NCBI RefSeq assembly: GCF_048564905.1
Contig: NC_133001.1
Coordinates: forward strand, 21,763,743-21,827,742
Origin: Vicugna pacos
Lineage: Eukaryota > Chordata > Mammalia > Artiodactyla > Camelidae
DNA length: 64,000 nt
Direction of reading: 5' to 3'
The notes beneath the pieces were generated by a model. The model worked only from the letters and a program-made list of their open reading frames with translations. It made no database searches and was not told the DNA's origin. Of this stretch, positions 33,966-47,658 are shown piece by piece (positions within the stretch are counted from its first letter, which is position 1; each line of letters starts with the position of its first letter). The position numbers and the translations under genes are program-made.

Positions 33966-35960
33966 GAGTTTGGGTGCATAAAGTAATTAGTGCAAAGTTT
34001 GCATAGAATAAGGCAGATAGAAGTAAAAAGAATACATGTTCTAAAACAAAACACACAGGTCAAAGTTGTGGCAGAAAGTCAGAGACCAAAAGTTTCCTGA
34101 AAGGATTATTATTATGATTAAATGAAATAATATATCACTTAGTATGGTACTGGATACACACCAAGTTGTCATCTTTAATGGCAGATAGCAATAGCTAATG
34201 GTGCAGCAGGCTGCGTGGAGTGCCCAGGAAGGCAGGAGACAGTCTTTTATATCAAAAGCAATTTCTTATAATTTGAAATTATATAACCCTAGAGTGGATA
34301 ATCTTAAAGTTCGGGTGCCAATGAGTGGTATCACTAAGCTTCTACTGAAAGCCTGCATTTGCTACTTTATGTACATTTGCTTTTTCATAAGGATTCTGGA
34401 AGATAGGTATCATTGCCAACTGACATCAGAACAAACTCAGAGGTGAACTGACTTAGCAGCTCCTTAAACTGTGATGCCTGCATTTAGCACAGGTCCCAAC
34501 TCAAACCCACGCTCATTCTTCATCTCAGGCCAACCCCTTAAGGTAAGATGAGACTCAAAAAAGCGTATGAATTGTATCAATTCAGAGAATTTATGTAACA
34601 AAGTAATTGCATTCCCTGGATGCACTCTGTATTTTAGCATTTTTTTCTTTTATACATCTCAGACCCATTTCATAACAAAGCTATTTACTGGACAGAACAT
34701 GACAAATGCATGGATTAAGCAAGAGAAATATTTTGGGGTAGAACCAACCCTAGGTTATGCCAGTCATCAGGAAAACAGCTTCCTAGCACAAATGAAACTA
34801 AACTGGGTTCTTAAAAATATTTTGGAAGAAATTTTAACAGCGCTGACAACTAGATCTAGGCCATTATATGCTTTAGAAAGAACAGATAATTGTACAGTTT
34901 TTAGAGCTGTTGTAAGGTAAAATATGGAGGCAGCTGGATAAACACTACTTGATTTTTATTTTTTTCTTCCACAGAATAGAGGATGGGACTGGCAAATGAA
35001 AACTCTTTAAATGATTTTCCAAAGTACTATTATCTTGAATTGAACGTTCACTCTATCTTTTAAGGATACAAATCAAGAGCTCCCCAAATCATCCACATTC
35101 TCCAAAGGTTAGACAACAGCATGAACAAGTGATATGAATAATTAAAAAAGTTTCATATCTAATCATTCTTCCTAATAACCTCCCAAATGGCTTAGCAAAC
35201 TCTACAATCAATATGTTACATAACATACCGTGTTCTTAAAAAAACAATAAATAAGAGAAAAACAACTTAGATTAGGCCATAAGATATATGTGAAAGGGTT
35301 CTATTGAACTTTGTAATAATTATGGCCTGAAAATCCGCCTCCCTGTTCCACAGTGCTTGGATATTTAACGTCACTGTTACATGATCTCCCACCATCTCCC
35401 ATAGAAGCAGGGGCTGCCGTGGTGGAGAAGTAACGTTAGTAAAATTAGCCTCTTGCCTGGAACTCTAATCCAGTTGGGTTAATTTGTAATGGCCTGCCTG
35501 GCTCTATGCCCATGCTTTTCTTTCGCTCTGAGCTGAATCTGTTAAATTAACCTGACTTACAGCTATGCATGTGACTCTAGGGCCAGCTCAGCCCTCAGCA
35601 GGGGAGAGAACATAAGAAATCCTTTGTCAAGATCTCCTTGCCTCTGCCCTGAGTTACTGTTCCTCTGATTTCACACCAGTCCACCATGACTGGGTTCCTT
35701 GCTTTGTATCCCAGTTTCCCGCGACTGGGTTTCTCACTGTCAAGTCTCCATCTCCTTGTTATGGGTCCCTAATACTTAATGGGAGACTCCCACAATACCC
35801 AATGCCTGTATTTTTTTTTTCAGGATTACCTTGGTATTTAAGGTATTTGTGCCACTTCCTTAACAATCTAGAACTTGGCCCCTGTTAGCGACATATTCCA
35901 CCAATCTGCACCATCCCCTCCCCAATTAACACCAGCTGATGGACTATACACGTCTACTTT
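33966..35960. other. Mostly unique; weak MIR/L2 traces at 34080-34170 and 34370-34540
   Basis: Traces such as 'AGGATTATTATTATGATTAA' and 'GAAGATAGGTATCATTGCC'. No exon. Confidence 0.4.
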
Positions 35961-35964
35961 TCAA

Positions 35965-36220
35965 ATTCATGGGAGGCAGTATGAATACCAGTTAAGAGTG
36001 TGGTTTCTGCAATCAGCTTTGCTAGGTCTGAAAGCTAGCACAGCTATGAATGACCTCGATTAAGTTTCTTAATCTCTGTATACCTTGGTTTCTTCATCTC
36101 CAAAATAGGGATAAAGATAGCACCTGCCTTGCACATGGATAATCTATAGACAATGTATTACTACTGTGTCTAATAAATAATGAGCACTCCTTAAATGTTA
36201 GCTGATGCTGTTATTATGTT
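35965..36220 (+). mobile_element. MIR SINE
   Basis: 'AGTTAAGAGTGTGGTTTCTG', 'CTTGGTTTCTTCATCTCCAA' and 'ATAGGGATAAAGATAGCACC' are forward MIR landmarks. Confidence 0.7.
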
Positions 36221-36900
36221 TTTATCTACCCATTTATAGAAGTATACACTATATTACTATCTTTAGACCTTAAAGCCCTTGAGTTTAATGCTGAAGATCT
36301 GCCTGATCCCATATGTCTATTCATTTCTGATCTGCTCCCATCCTTCATGTAAATTCCTCCTTCCTAATTTATAGTAAATGTGATCATTTCCCCAAAACCA
36401 AGTAGTAAGGCATTGAAATTCCTCACTTCTATCTTCCTTTCCTTTCAAAAAGGAAGGAGCTATTGCTCAACCAGCCTGAGCCTGTCCATACTTCTCTTTA
36501 TCTATGAGATGTGACTTTTACAGCCACTCTGTCGGAGCTTGTCTTGAAGAGCATCTGGGGTTTAGCTTGCTAAGCAGATGATTTGAAGTTTTGCAAAATC
36601 AAACCAAAATGGTGGTAGCTTTGAGTACTGGCCTATTCCATTCTTGCAAGGCCATTTAGATACTCAAACCTGGAACTTCTAAGCTGTGATCTCAGAGGTA
36701 GAATCTGAAAATTGTCATGTGTGGACCTTTGCACCTCATTTCATAGTCCCATATATTTGTGCAAATTTTATAAAATATGAATAAGAGTAAAGATTAAATG
36801 ATGTAACATTTGTTTACATGATTCTGTTTTTATTCTATGCAAAGTTGGTACCACTATTCACACACATAATAATACCTTGGGTTAATAAAGTCTTAAATAT
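36221..36900. other. No recognised feature
   Basis: Unique-looking sequence. Confidence 0.5.
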
Positions 36901-36904
36901 CACA

Positions 36905-36990
36905 ATTATGTACATATATGCATGCCTGGGACATTGTGCTGTACACCAGAAATTGACACATTGTAACTAACTATACTTCAATTTTTAAAA
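36905..36990 (+). mobile_element. Very short L1 3' end
   Basis: 'GCATGCCTGGGACATTGTGC', 'GTACACCAGAAATTGACACA' and 'TAACTATACTTCAATTTT' before an A-tract. Flanking duplication is uncertain. Confidence 0.75.
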
Positions 36991-36994
36991 AAAT

Positions 36995-38930
36995 CACTAT
37001 TTCTGATATTTGAAGGCTTTATCACAAAGTGTGTTACATGTGTGACATCTTCAGAAACAGGGGAGCCAGAATTAGTGTGCATATTCTATAAATAAAAGAA
37101 ACAAGAGATGGATAAAGTAAGTGACTTATTCCAAACTCTTGAAGAATTGAACAAAAACTCCAGTCCCTGAACATCTGATACTTAGCTAAACTGCCTGAGG
37201 AGAAGGGGGAATTGTTACTCATTCTTTGAAAAAAGATACTCTAAATACACACGGGTATTAAGGCTGGACTTAAAGTTGAATATATCCTAACACTAATGAT
37301 CCAATTTTGAAACATGAAACACTCAATTTACAGATTCAGCTCATGTTCAATATTTGTACTTAATGGTTTGCAGACAGATCTTTAGAATATATGTACCTTC
37401 ACCAAAATAACAATCCCTTACTCAGTTTCACAGACTTGGGCAGCTTATCATTATTCCAGCCAAATGGATTGATAAAAAGTCTAAATCTGTGTAGAAAAAT
37501 TGCACCACCTTTCTTTAAGCATCAAAGGAGTGTCCTACTAAGGGTTAGCTATGGTAGTAGGAATGCCGTATAATTTTCAGTGCCATTTCTGAAACTCTAA
37601 CTTAGGAATAACTTATCCTGTGCTTTCATCATTACTGATCAGCGTTGATTCATTGTAAGGGAGCGGCAGGGGCTTAGAGGAGGGAAGTAGACACTGCCAA
37701 GTCTAAACGTGGGGCAAGAACACAGACTCATCCAAGACTGTGTGTTCCACTCCGGGGCTGAACCCTGTCACCTCTCCCAGTATTTACTTCCCCTCTCTTT
37801 GGCTTCCCTTAGGGATTGATTACTCAGACTCATCTTGTGACCCGTGGACGATGAAGTGCCCTGCTATTACTTTTCAAAAGATGATCACAGAAAGTACATT
37901 CACAGCTGTTTAAAATTAACACGTCTTTCTTATCAGAAACTGCTCAACTCTTTTCCTGACATCAACACATGATTGAAAGTTCTGTACTGTAAATCCTTTG
38001 TCCTTCCTGACTCTGCCCTTTATTTCTGCCTACAGCCCATAATAACAATGGATTGTCTGTCAGAGGAAACTGCGGCCTGACCCAGGCACATAAAAATTCC
38101 AGACGCTCAACATCTTTAAATGATGGGTCCAGACTTATCCAGGAGAATCAGTTTCAACTCACTTGGGTATTTAAATATTTTTAGTTTAGGATATTGAATG
38201 TGGAGTTGGCTCCCATCTCCCAAAAAATCCAGGACATCATGTGAATTTATGGTGATGGTGAGGATTGAGTCACGTTGGTGCGACTCTGGGATTTCTGCAG
38301 TAAATGCCAACAATTAAGACCAGCACATTTATACAAGACTTCATTTTCTCACAAATGTTCCTGTATTTTCTCCAAATATTTAAGTTAAAGTAGGCACCAA
38401 AGTGGTAACTCTACTGGAGTAAAACGTTAGATACAACACTAGGTTACCCACCTCCCACCCCCTGGATTTTCTGTAGTGAGTTTTTAATCCTAGGTTGGCT
38501 GCCTTATGTTACTTGGCATCCTTTGGAATGTCCCTCACTCCCTTGTTGTATATTCAGAAAGTGAATGCCTAATTTATTATTTGTCTAAGAAAAAAATAAA
38601 TAGGAAAGAAATCCTTAAGGCATTCCAGAGCCAAAAATGATTATCACTAATGGGGAGTAATCTTTGTCATTGGGTCCTCATTAGTATGAATAATGTATTA
38701 TCCACTTATTTCCTTTAAAAACTGTCAAAGATAAAGATCACTAGCAATTTAATTTTTGAACACAAAAGAGGAAAATAAAAATGATGCCAAAACACTTAGC
38801 ATCCCAGAATAAGGAGAACACCAACAAGCAAGAGAGGTGAACCTTATTGTGACAATAATGTCCTTGAAACCTAAGAAGAGCTCCAGTCACACTCTGCCCA
38901 GCCCTCTCCTCACTCAGGCCTGCTAGAGAT
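36995..38930. other. No recognised feature
   Basis: Unique-looking; no supportable exon. Confidence 0.5.
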
Positions 38931-38934
38931 GCAC

Positions 38935-39060
38935 AGCTGTGTTGTCCACACCTGGACTGGAAATTTTTAGAAGGCAAGGACTGCATCTCATCATGGTGTG
39001 TATCCCTAATAACTAACATGGTGCCCAGCACATTGTAGATACTCAACAACTACCTGAAAT
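38935..39060 (+). mobile_element. L2 3' terminus
   Basis: 'GGCAAGGACTGCATCTCATC' and 'TGGTGCCCAGCACATTGTAG' are the L2 3' tail. Confidence 0.65.
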
Positions 39061-39239
39061 GATTGGAACAGGCTTTTGTGAGGGCCAGTTAACAAGCCCA
39101 GTCATACTGTGCCCCAGGCTGGTGGTCCCTTCTCTGGCCATCTTTTAACCATTTAGGATTTGAGGACTATCCATTTTCAGACATGCTGCAGGAACACGTT
39201 TAAGCCCAACCTTCCTTCTCCTCCTCCCTCCTGCCTACT

Positions 39240-39450
39240 TTTTTGCCCCAAGAACATAATCACTCATGTCTGTAAGTTCTGTACACTGCAAAGTACTTTC
39301 ACATACAGTGTTTTTCTCTAGACCTTTTGAAGTAGGGAAGGCAGACATAATTCCCATTTAACACGTAAGGAATGAGAGGTTTAGGAAGGTTAAATAATTT
39401 GGTCAAGGTCACACAAAGGTAAAATGCTCTTTTTGCAACCTTAGTATTAA
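39240..39450 (-). mobile_element. L2/MIR-like remnant
   Basis: 'GTACTTTCACATACAG' and 'AGGTTAAATAATTTGGTCAA', 'GGTCACACAAAGGT' are reversed core landmarks. Confidence 0.6.
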
Positions 39451-40990
39451 GACCAGACGAACAGTAACAGAAACTTAATATCACTGTTCCATGGACTAGT
39501 GAGACATCCTGCTTCCAAATGCACCTCACATTCAGGAGCTGCCCGTCTTTCACTCAGTCTCCCTTACTACTGCTTACGTGTCTGAGACACATCATAATGC
39601 AATGCTTTGCTTAATAAAGAAAATAACGTTCGTTAAATGAAAAACAGCACCACTATAATCATGGAATAGAAGAAAACATCAGTTCCTCAAAGAACCATGA
39701 AGGCAGTATCTTCAGTAAGGTTTGCCTTAAAGGAACTAATGTCTACCAAATTACTAGGAAAATTGCTTCCTAAATTAAAGATGAATCAATTAAAATTATA
39801 CTAGAAATGAATGAGAACCAAAGTTCTTTGGATCAACCAGTTTTCAGCTTTCTCCCATTTAAAATAATTCTGACAGGAATTAAAATTTTAGTGGCAAATC
39901 ATGTAAAGATAAGATAGCAGTGTGGGCTTATCCAGAAGCAGAAAGCAGGTCTTCAACCATTTCTAACCCGTGCTGTAAAGGCAAGTGCTTGAGACTATTT
40001 AAATTCATATCAGTATCTAAATTCTATGCTCATAAACCAACAAAGCTCTCAAACTTCCAAAATTCACTCCGAATAGCTAATAGGAAGAGTGGTCTAGGAA
40101 AAAAAAAAGTACAGAAAAAGCTTACACCCAGATTTATTCTGTAATTTTTGTAAATCACATTTTTAGAAAGAGGTAGGAAGTAAGTAAAATTCTAAAGATA
40201 GGCTTTTCCTTAGTTATGTAAAGTATTTTATTTCTAATCTAAGAGGAATAGCTCTTTCTTATATTAGATGTTTCAGTTCTCACCATTTAAGGTTAGTTGA
40301 ACAAGGAAAATTCAATGAAATACAAATTAAAATTGAGCCAAATGGGGCTGTCAGACTGATGAGACTCATTCTGACTTCTGCTGTTTTCCCAAAAGAATCT
40401 CACAATCTTTGTTTTTAACAAGACAGAGACAAGGAAGGCAGACATACATACTTCAGCTTGAGGGCAGAGTTGTGACTCCCAAAGCTGTCAGGTACCTGGA
40501 ATATCATGGCTTCAAGGGAAAGGGAAAGCTATTCTGCAAAACAGAAGAAGAATTTGGGGGTGGGCAGGGCATTGCAGTTAAGGGACAAGGATGAGAGGGA
40601 AAGGATAGTGGAAGACCCTATGGTTTGCAAGGGGACCCTTACCAATACCCATAAAATGCTTGAAGGCATGTGCTGTAGAAACTGGAAAGGATGGAGATTT
40701 ATACCCAGACTGACATCACAAATTGGGGTGGCCTCCAGAGAGACACAGGAGGGAGACCATAAGGATGTAAGGCCTGGGAATTAGAACTTGTACAGAGAGC
40801 TTCAGGCTTCCAAAGGCTATAAAATGACTGGGATCTACACTAACTACACAGATTTCTCAGTGCTGAGGCAATTCCAGATGATAGGAGTTATACAGCAAAT
40901 GATTACTAGGGATCACACAACAACACATATTAGGTCAGTTTGTAAATTCTGTCTTTTCTTGTACTCTCATTCTTCCAAACATCAAGAATC
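39451..40990. other. No recognised feature
   Basis: Unique-looking sequence. Confidence 0.5.
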
Positions 40991-40994
40991 CAAT

Positions 40995-41190
40995 TGTAAT
41001 AACAGCATGATCTTTGAAGTCAGACAGATCTTAAGTCAAATCCTAGCTCTGCCCTTTCCTAGCTGTGAGACTTGAACTAGTCACTTAACTTCTGATCCTC
41101 AGTTTCTTCATTCAATAAAAATGAGACAATACACCTTGCGATGTCTGGCATATAGGAAGTGCTCACTAAATATATGTTTACTAATTGACA
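40995..41190 (+). mobile_element. MIR SINE
   Basis: 'ATCCTAGCTCTGCCC', 'CTTCTGATCCTCAGTTTCTT', 'AAAATGAGACAATACACC' in forward MIR order. Confidence 0.75.
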
Positions 41191-41489
41191 GGTTTGCTGT
41201 GAAAGATGTGACATGAATGCCAAGCCCATGTGTGGCCAGGCCCTCAACAAACCTTAGCTGGTGGCTCCTCTAGTCATCCTGTTTTGTGACTACTTGAAGG
41301 ACCAAGGTTTATAAAGAACAAGGCGCTTCATGCCAGGCATTTTACTCAAAATTTGCCATGGCCACTAACCTAGAGAAACTCTCATGTGATTGGTGTTATG
41401 TGCTATTACTAATAAAGCAGGGAGTTAATAATTTAGTCATGTATAATTATGCTTTTTATTAATGTACATATAAGGACCTTTTTTTTATA

Positions 41490-41870
41490 GACTGTATTAA
41501 TCAGCTATTACCACAATAATCCCATAGAATAAAGCACCCCAAACTCAGTGAACTATAACAAGCTGGTTTATTCTCATGCTTATGTACATTAACAGAAGTA
41601 TGGCTAGGGCTTGTCGAGGTGGCTCTGCTTCCACTAGTGAGTTGAGCCAGGTTCACTCCCCCTGTGTTCATTCTGGAACCAAGCTAAAGGGCCAGCAATT
41701 GCCCAGGCAAAGCCCTTCTCATGGCAAATTACCAGTGTGCACAACAAAAGCCCAACTACAAAAGCGTACTTAAGGACTTGCGTCACATTCACTAACAGTC
41801 CATTGACTAAACCGAGTCTCATGGCCAAACTCAACACCAGTGGGATGGGGGCTGAACAACAGACAAAAAG
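41490..41870 (+). mobile_element. Old dispersed repeat of unnamed family
   Basis: 'TATTAATCAGCTATTACCAC' and 'TAAAGCACCCCAAACTCAG' recall the start of a common mammalian repeat (tattagtttcctattgctg type). Confidence 0.45.
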
Positions 41871-42880
41871 TACCCAACAATGAATAGTAAAAATTTAATT
41901 AGTTGAGTGTAATGGCATTATATATCTGTATTTCTACATGGAATTAAATTTATATTAATGGGACTAAAAGGAAAAATCTATGGTAATTAAGGAAGAGATT
42001 CTGAAGAGATGAGGCACTAGTGAAGATGAAAATTTCTGATATTCCAATTACTAAATAAGTGAGGTAACTCAGGATTCAAATGTTCATTTATAATTATATA
42101 GGAAATACTTTCAAGCATGTTTTACATGTTTCAGCTGAATCAGCCTTTTTATTCAAACTGCTATATATCAAACTATCAAAAGTAATTGATATCATTATTA
42201 AAGTAGAAGATAACAAATCCTTACTATTTTATGAAATTTACAGTTAAATAAATATCTGTCATCTTTTCAAATTCCTAAGTGTATTTGGAGAAGGTTCTAA
42301 CACACCTCATTTATTTAAAAAAAAAAAACTTTGCAAAATGTATTAAAATTGCTTTTTAAAGAAAATAAAACATTAGTCCAACATAAGCACTTTAAAGTTT
42401 AAGCATTTTCAACAAACTTAAAATTCTCGGTTGAGAAAATAGCCAACAACAAAAGCACATGTAGTCAAAGGAGCACCAATCTGTTTTCAATCATCATTTT
42501 ATAATTTATTCAGTGCAAGCTTAGAGAAATGATTTTAATTAAGAAAGATTACACTTGGGTATTAATATGATAAAATATGCTGACATGATATTTCAAATCC
42601 ATGGGGTGATAACAGAAACAAAGAATTCCTTGGCAGTATAACAGAAAATTTAATTTCTAGAGCTCCATTGTTCTCCATTTGGGGCTTCAGTGAAATAATA
42701 TTAAAAATCCACTTTAGGTATTGGAGATTCCTTAGAACCAACTACTTTGGTGAATAATGCTGTGAACTGCCTTTACTGGATAGGAGGTACAGCATTAGAT
42801 ATTAATTCTAATAAGCTAATCTGTGATGTATTCTTTTAAACTCTAACATATTGTCATTTCTCTTCTACTTTCCCTCATTA
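41871..42880. other. AT-rich unique DNA
   Basis: Nothing supportable. Confidence 0.5.
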
Positions 42881-42884
42881 TTCC

Positions 42885-43350
42885 TCTTTTCAGAAATCTC
42901 CTATATGTCTGCTGATCTGAACAAATCTCAAATCCAAACTCCTCATGGTAGCATACATAATCCCCCATCACGCTGTACCAACTCATTCGCGATTACCCCA
43001 TAATATGAGTGCGTTACTCTTGCTAAACTCATCTGATGATTCAAAAATGTATTTTGAGCATGTAATTCCTCACTTGCAAAACAGGCATCCAGTACCTCTG
43101 TGTAATATTTGACCCATTTTTTAAGGCTCTGTTCAAGTCCCACCTCTTATATTGAAGATTTCCTAGTCAAGTTCATCTTCAGAGAGTTCTTCTACCTCTA
43201 ATCTTTGACGGCATTTATTGTCTGATTGTATACATGTAATTTATCACATAATTATTTTGAATGGTTGAACTTTTCTTGTGTATCTTCATATCCCTTTGTA
43301 GATTATAATGGCTTTAAGCGTGAATTCCATGTCCAAGATACATACTATTC
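42885..43350 (+). mobile_element. L2 3' region
   Basis: 'AATCTCAAATCCAAACTCCT', 'GGCTCTGTTCAAGTCCCACC', 'TTGAAGATTTCCTAGTCAAG' in sense L2 order. Confidence 0.65.
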
Positions 43351-43379
43351 CAAGATTCAGTCTCCTTTTCTCCCTTATG

Positions 43380-43745
43380 AATAGAATTCACATTTTGTTT
43401 GGATGGCAATGCACCCATTTAAAAATACTCACCTTGAAAATCCCTTGGCAGATGGAAAAATGTCCATGTGACCTAAGTTGTGACTAAAGAGATAAGAGCA
43501 GAGATCTCTAGAAAAGCTACTATTTTCCTGATAGAAAGGGACAGAAACATGAATGATACTTGGAGGTGGAAGAGCCTCAAATGACCACAAGGACAAAAGC
43601 TATACGTAGGACAAAAAACCTGAGACACTGATGACATTGTAATACAACTGTACCAGCCCTAGACTGCCTACCACTAGCCTTGTTATTTGAGAAAAATAAC
43701 TCTTGTTTGGTTAAGCTACTCCAATTGGACTTCCATTACATACAG
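43380..43745 (+). mobile_element. Old dispersed repeat, LTR-like 3' end, family unnamed
   Basis: 'TTTTCCTGATAGAAAGGGAC' and 'GGTTAAGCTACTCC' near its end resemble a common mammalian repeat ending 'gtttaagccact'. Same family as 13690-13760. Confidence 0.45.
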
Positions 43746-43789
43746 CAAAATGGCAATCCTAAGTGAAATGACTTAACACTATTCTTATG

Positions 43790-44056
43790 AATAAGATATT
43801 TTAAATAATTAATAATTGTTCAATGCTTAGCATTGTGCTAGTATGCAGAAACAACAAAAATAAATACATATGATCCCTGCTGAACAAGTTATCAATTGAA
43901 GGAAAGACATATAAAGCAAATGATTAATACAAGTTGGATGTGACTCATTTAATATTTATTGGGTGCATGTATGGATATACAGCACACCAGCAAAGGGGCT
44001 CTTCAGGACAGAAAGGTAAATTAGTCAAAGATTATCTCCTCAAAGAGCTTAAAAAA

Positions 44057-44121
<65 letters not shown>

Positions 44122-44640
44122 AATACATACATACACTGTATTATTTACAAAATCTATTGTAAAATCTATCTATAAATAGATATAGATATGTATCTGATAA
44201 AGGCAATGTGTAGGTCTAAGCATTATAAAAAGAAAGCAAAAATTAAATCCTAGTTTCAAGGAAGGCAGAACTACTTTTAATTAATGAGGTCAAGAAAGGG
44301 TTATTTCATACAGAAGGTACACTTGTGAATGACCTTGAAGAAGGGGTAAGATGTAGGCTTGTGGAAATGAGGGTGGGGTGAAGGAGTATTTGGATTTTAG
44401 GTAACAAGGAAAAGAGAAAAGTCAAAAAAGTGATAAGGTTTTGCGCTAAGATAATGGTGGCAGTGTTAACAGAAATACAATAGAAGAAGGTACATATTTG
44501 GGAGGATAAATAAAGCACTGGATTTAGGATCACAGTTAGTCTTAATAACAAAATCAACAGATGGAAAACAAGGTTTCCTTCAACCCTCATCTCACTCCAC
44601 CCATCATTGTATCCTCTACTTCCTTTCACATCCTGCTGAA
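43790..44640 (-). mobile_element. L2 3' region, reversed, holding a microsatellite
   Basis: 'AGCATTGTGCTAGTATGC', 'AGAGCTTAAAAAAATAC' and 'TGAATGACCTTGAAGAAGGG' fit reversed L2 text. Confidence 0.5.
44058..44133. repeat. (TA)n(CA)n microsatellite
   Basis: About 45 bp of TA alternation followed by about seven CA and an imperfect ACAT tail. Confidence 0.95.
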
Positions 44641-44759
44641 GGCACGTGTTTGGCAATTATCTATATGATAATCTTACTTTTACTCCACTGTCTTTAAGCC
44701 AGCTTTAACGTATTAAAGATCCAACTGAAATATTCAACATAATTAACAATGAAAACCTG

Positions 44760-44945
44760 GACTTGTGCTGCCCAATGCGGTAGCCTCTAACCTGTTGGCT
44801 GTTCACATTTAAATTAATTAAAATCAAGTAAAATTAAAATTCAGTTTTTCAGTCTCATTAGCCCAATGGTAAGTGGTCAATGGCCACATGTATTGCCTAA
44901 TGGGGAAATACTCCCACAGTTGCAGGAAGCTCTATGAGGCAGTGA
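44760..44945 (+). mobile_element. hAT-like non-autonomous DNA transposon, family unnamed
   Basis: 'GCTGCCCAATGCGGTAGCCT', 'TTCACATTTAAATTAATTAA' and 'AATGGCCACATGTATTGCC' follow a common mammalian MER-type element. Confidence 0.6.
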
Positions 44946-45295
44946 TGACCTAGAGTCTTTCTCTCAAGTCAGGGAAAAGCTCTGCTGCCTTCATTATATT
45001 CAACACTTTTCTAGACTAGGTTTGAATTTATGCAATGGGTCAGAAGGGAAATAAGATCTAAATAATGGGAAAAATAGGAAAATAAAATAAAAATCTAGTA
45101 AAACAAATGAATGATTGAAAAATAAGAAAACAAATATAATTAATATGTATCTGAACTAGCGATAATCAGAAAATGTGAGAAAAGGCTCTCATTCACAATA
45201 TCGAAGGATAAAGTATTTTGAAATAATCTCCACAAAAATGTGCTACAGTTACATACATAAAACTTTAAAAAGTCACAAGCAAAAAAATAAGATGA
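44946..45295. other. No recognised feature
   Basis: AT-rich unique DNA. Confidence 0.5.
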
Positions 45296-45299
45296 ATAG

Positions 45300-45545
45300 A
45301 GGTAAATTTTATGTTTTTCCTGACATGCAACATTGTGTAAGTTTAAGGTATACAACATTATGATATGATATATTTATATACTGTGAAATGATCACCACAA
45401 TAAGGTTAGTTAATATATCCATCACCTCACATTGTTACCTTTGTGTGTGTGTGTGTGTGATGAGAGCATTTAAGATCTACTCTCTTGGCAGCTTTCTAGT
45501 ATAGAACACAGTACTGTTGACCAAAGCTATCATGTTTCATATTAT
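45300..45545. mobile_element. L1-UTR-like fragment
   Basis: 'GTGAAATGATCACCACAATA', 'ATATCCATCACCTCACATTG' and a (GT)n run at 45441-45459 resemble an old L1 UTR segment. Confidence 0.45.
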
Positions 45546-45559
45546 TTGATGGGAAGATA

Positions 45560-46790
45560 TTATAAATATGTCAATCTTCCCAAATTAATCTTTATATTTA
45601 ACATAATTTTGATTAAAAAAAAAACACTTAAGTTGCAAAAAATGTTTGCAACTTGACAAATTATCCTCAAATTTATCTGGAAGATGAGCAGCTGTTAGAG
45701 AAAAGCCAAAAAACTTTAGGAAGAAGTTTTGCTCAACCAGACATCAACTGAAGCATATTATAGACACTCAATAATTAAAACAGTATGCATCTTGCACAGG
45801 AGTAGAACAGATTAACGAAACAAAACGTTAAAGCCTAGGAAAGATCCAATTATTTATATGGACCATTGTTTATGACAAAACTGGCATCTCAAATTAGTAG
45901 AGGGGTGAATTCTTTAACAAGTTTTAGAAAAACAGAGTTAGATTCCTATCTCATAATATTTAGGATAAATTCTACATGGGTTAAAGGTTTTAGTTTTAAA
46001 ACAGAAAACACCAAAGTACTAGAAGAACACAGAGTTGAGTAATTTAAAAATACCTGTATTGGGAAGGAATTCTTAAGCATGATCCCAAAGGCAGAAACCA
46101 CAATGAGACTGCCAGATTGGATTCATAAAAACGTAAGATTTATGTATGGTACAAACTCCACCATAAACAGTTATCAAAGAATCTTTAATGACCTAATTTT
46201 GATCATTACGAGCTTTGTTACATAAGTTTTTTATATAATTATATAATTTCATATAATTATATAATTTTTAATATAATTTTATATCTCAATACAGTGGCAT
46301 GTCATACAGCTATTAATAATGACCAAGGGGGGAGATATATATATATATACACACATATACATACACATACACACATACATATTTACTGACATGGAAAGAT
46401 TTACAAAAAAAATTCTATCTAAATAAGTATGGTGTGATTCCAGTTTTATAAAAAATTATGTACCTAGTCATAAATTTATATAATTTACCATGTAATTAAA
46501 AGTCTGGAAGAATAGACATCAAGATCTTAATATCAGCCATCTCTAGATGTTATTATAATAGATATTTGTTTTATTTAATCTACATCTTATCATTTTTCTA
46601 GAAGTAAATCTGTATTACCTAGGTAATAAATAAGATGTATTTTGAAATTCTTGTGGTGAAAATGGCCAAGACATAAAAGTAAAAGGTAGCTTCTATTAAA
46701 ACGTGGTTATTTCTAGGTGACAGGATTATAGGTGATTTGAATTTTTTCCTTTACATAAGGTTTTTCACTATTTTTGTACAGGAACATATT
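45560..46790 (+). mobile_element. L1ME LINE, ORF2 C-terminal part and 3'UTR
   Basis: 'TTTATCTGGAAGATGAGCAG', 'CAACTGAAGCATATTATAGA', 'ATTTAGGATAAATTCTACAT', 'GGTTATTTCTAGGTGACAGG', 'TTTGTACAGGAACATATTTA'. A long old + strand copy. Confidence 0.65.
46330..46385. repeat. (TA)n(CA)n microsatellite
   Basis: Imperfect alternating TA then CA/CATA units. Confidence 0.8.
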
Positions 46791-46799
46791 TACTCTTTT

Positions 46800-47475
46800 T
46801 AGTCAAAATGAAATAAAACTTGATTCATCAACTGCATCTGGCTCCTGTGCAGCCACAGATCACACAACTACTTTATAAAAGGAAATCTGCTAGCCCAGTG
46901 GGTGAGTTGACTAATGAAGGAGACACACGTCCCTCAGTTTCACACTTATCACTGGGATCATATGTCATAAGCTGTGTTTGCAATGTCAGAAATAAAGCCT
47001 TTTTCTTTGTCCCCTTTCAGTGTCTTCACACCTATTTTGATACTGGGAGCAGGGAAGCAGAAGGCCTGCAAGTCAGACCACTATTAACATGATCATAACT
47101 AGGTTATTCCAGCCCCAGTGAAGCACAGGGAAATGCATTCGGTCAGCAGGCAGGGGACAGGAAATTACCTCTGAGGTTCCAGGATGACAGGTGAACTCAA
47201 ACTAAAATTAAAAAGCAAAACAACGTAGAAAGCCTACGTGTAATTTGATGTGTGATCTAAGACAAGTGTTTCCTGTCATGTGAGAGGCAACCCATCCACT
47301 ATGGTTATGCAAAGATCATGTTCACCCTAAGTGTTAGCCAGAGGAATTAACAAATTTTCCAAAAGATTTCCACATCTCCAAAAATAAAAACAGGCTCAGG
47401 CAATAGGAAGATCAGTAAGACAAAGTCTCTAGCTTCAAATGGAGAAACAATCCAAAATGTACCCTGCTAAAAAAA
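46800..47475. other. No recognised feature
   Basis: Unique-looking; the 90-codon ATG frame at 46820-47092 has no domain. Confidence 0.5.
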
Positions 47476-47479
47476 CTAA

Positions 47480-47610
47480 CGTGGACACAGCATCACCTCT
47501 ACAAGGACACCAAATTCATTCATTCACTCATTTCATCATATGTTTAATCCTTCATTCACCCACAATGAGTACCTACTATGTGCCAAGCACTAAAGCAGGC
47601 AGTAGGTAGA
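47480..47610 (-). mobile_element. L2 3' terminus, reversed
   Basis: 'CATTCACTCATTTCATCAT', 'TACCTACTATGTGCCAAGCA' are reversed L2 tail text. Confidence 0.65.
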
Positions 47611-47658
47611 ACTTACAATCAGCCCCTTATCAAATGTAAACATGTGATGCCCTTGACT

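Noticed and set aside
44058-44133. Cruciform or CRISPR-like array
   Set aside because: A simple TA/CA microsatellite; no spacer-repeat structure exists in the window.
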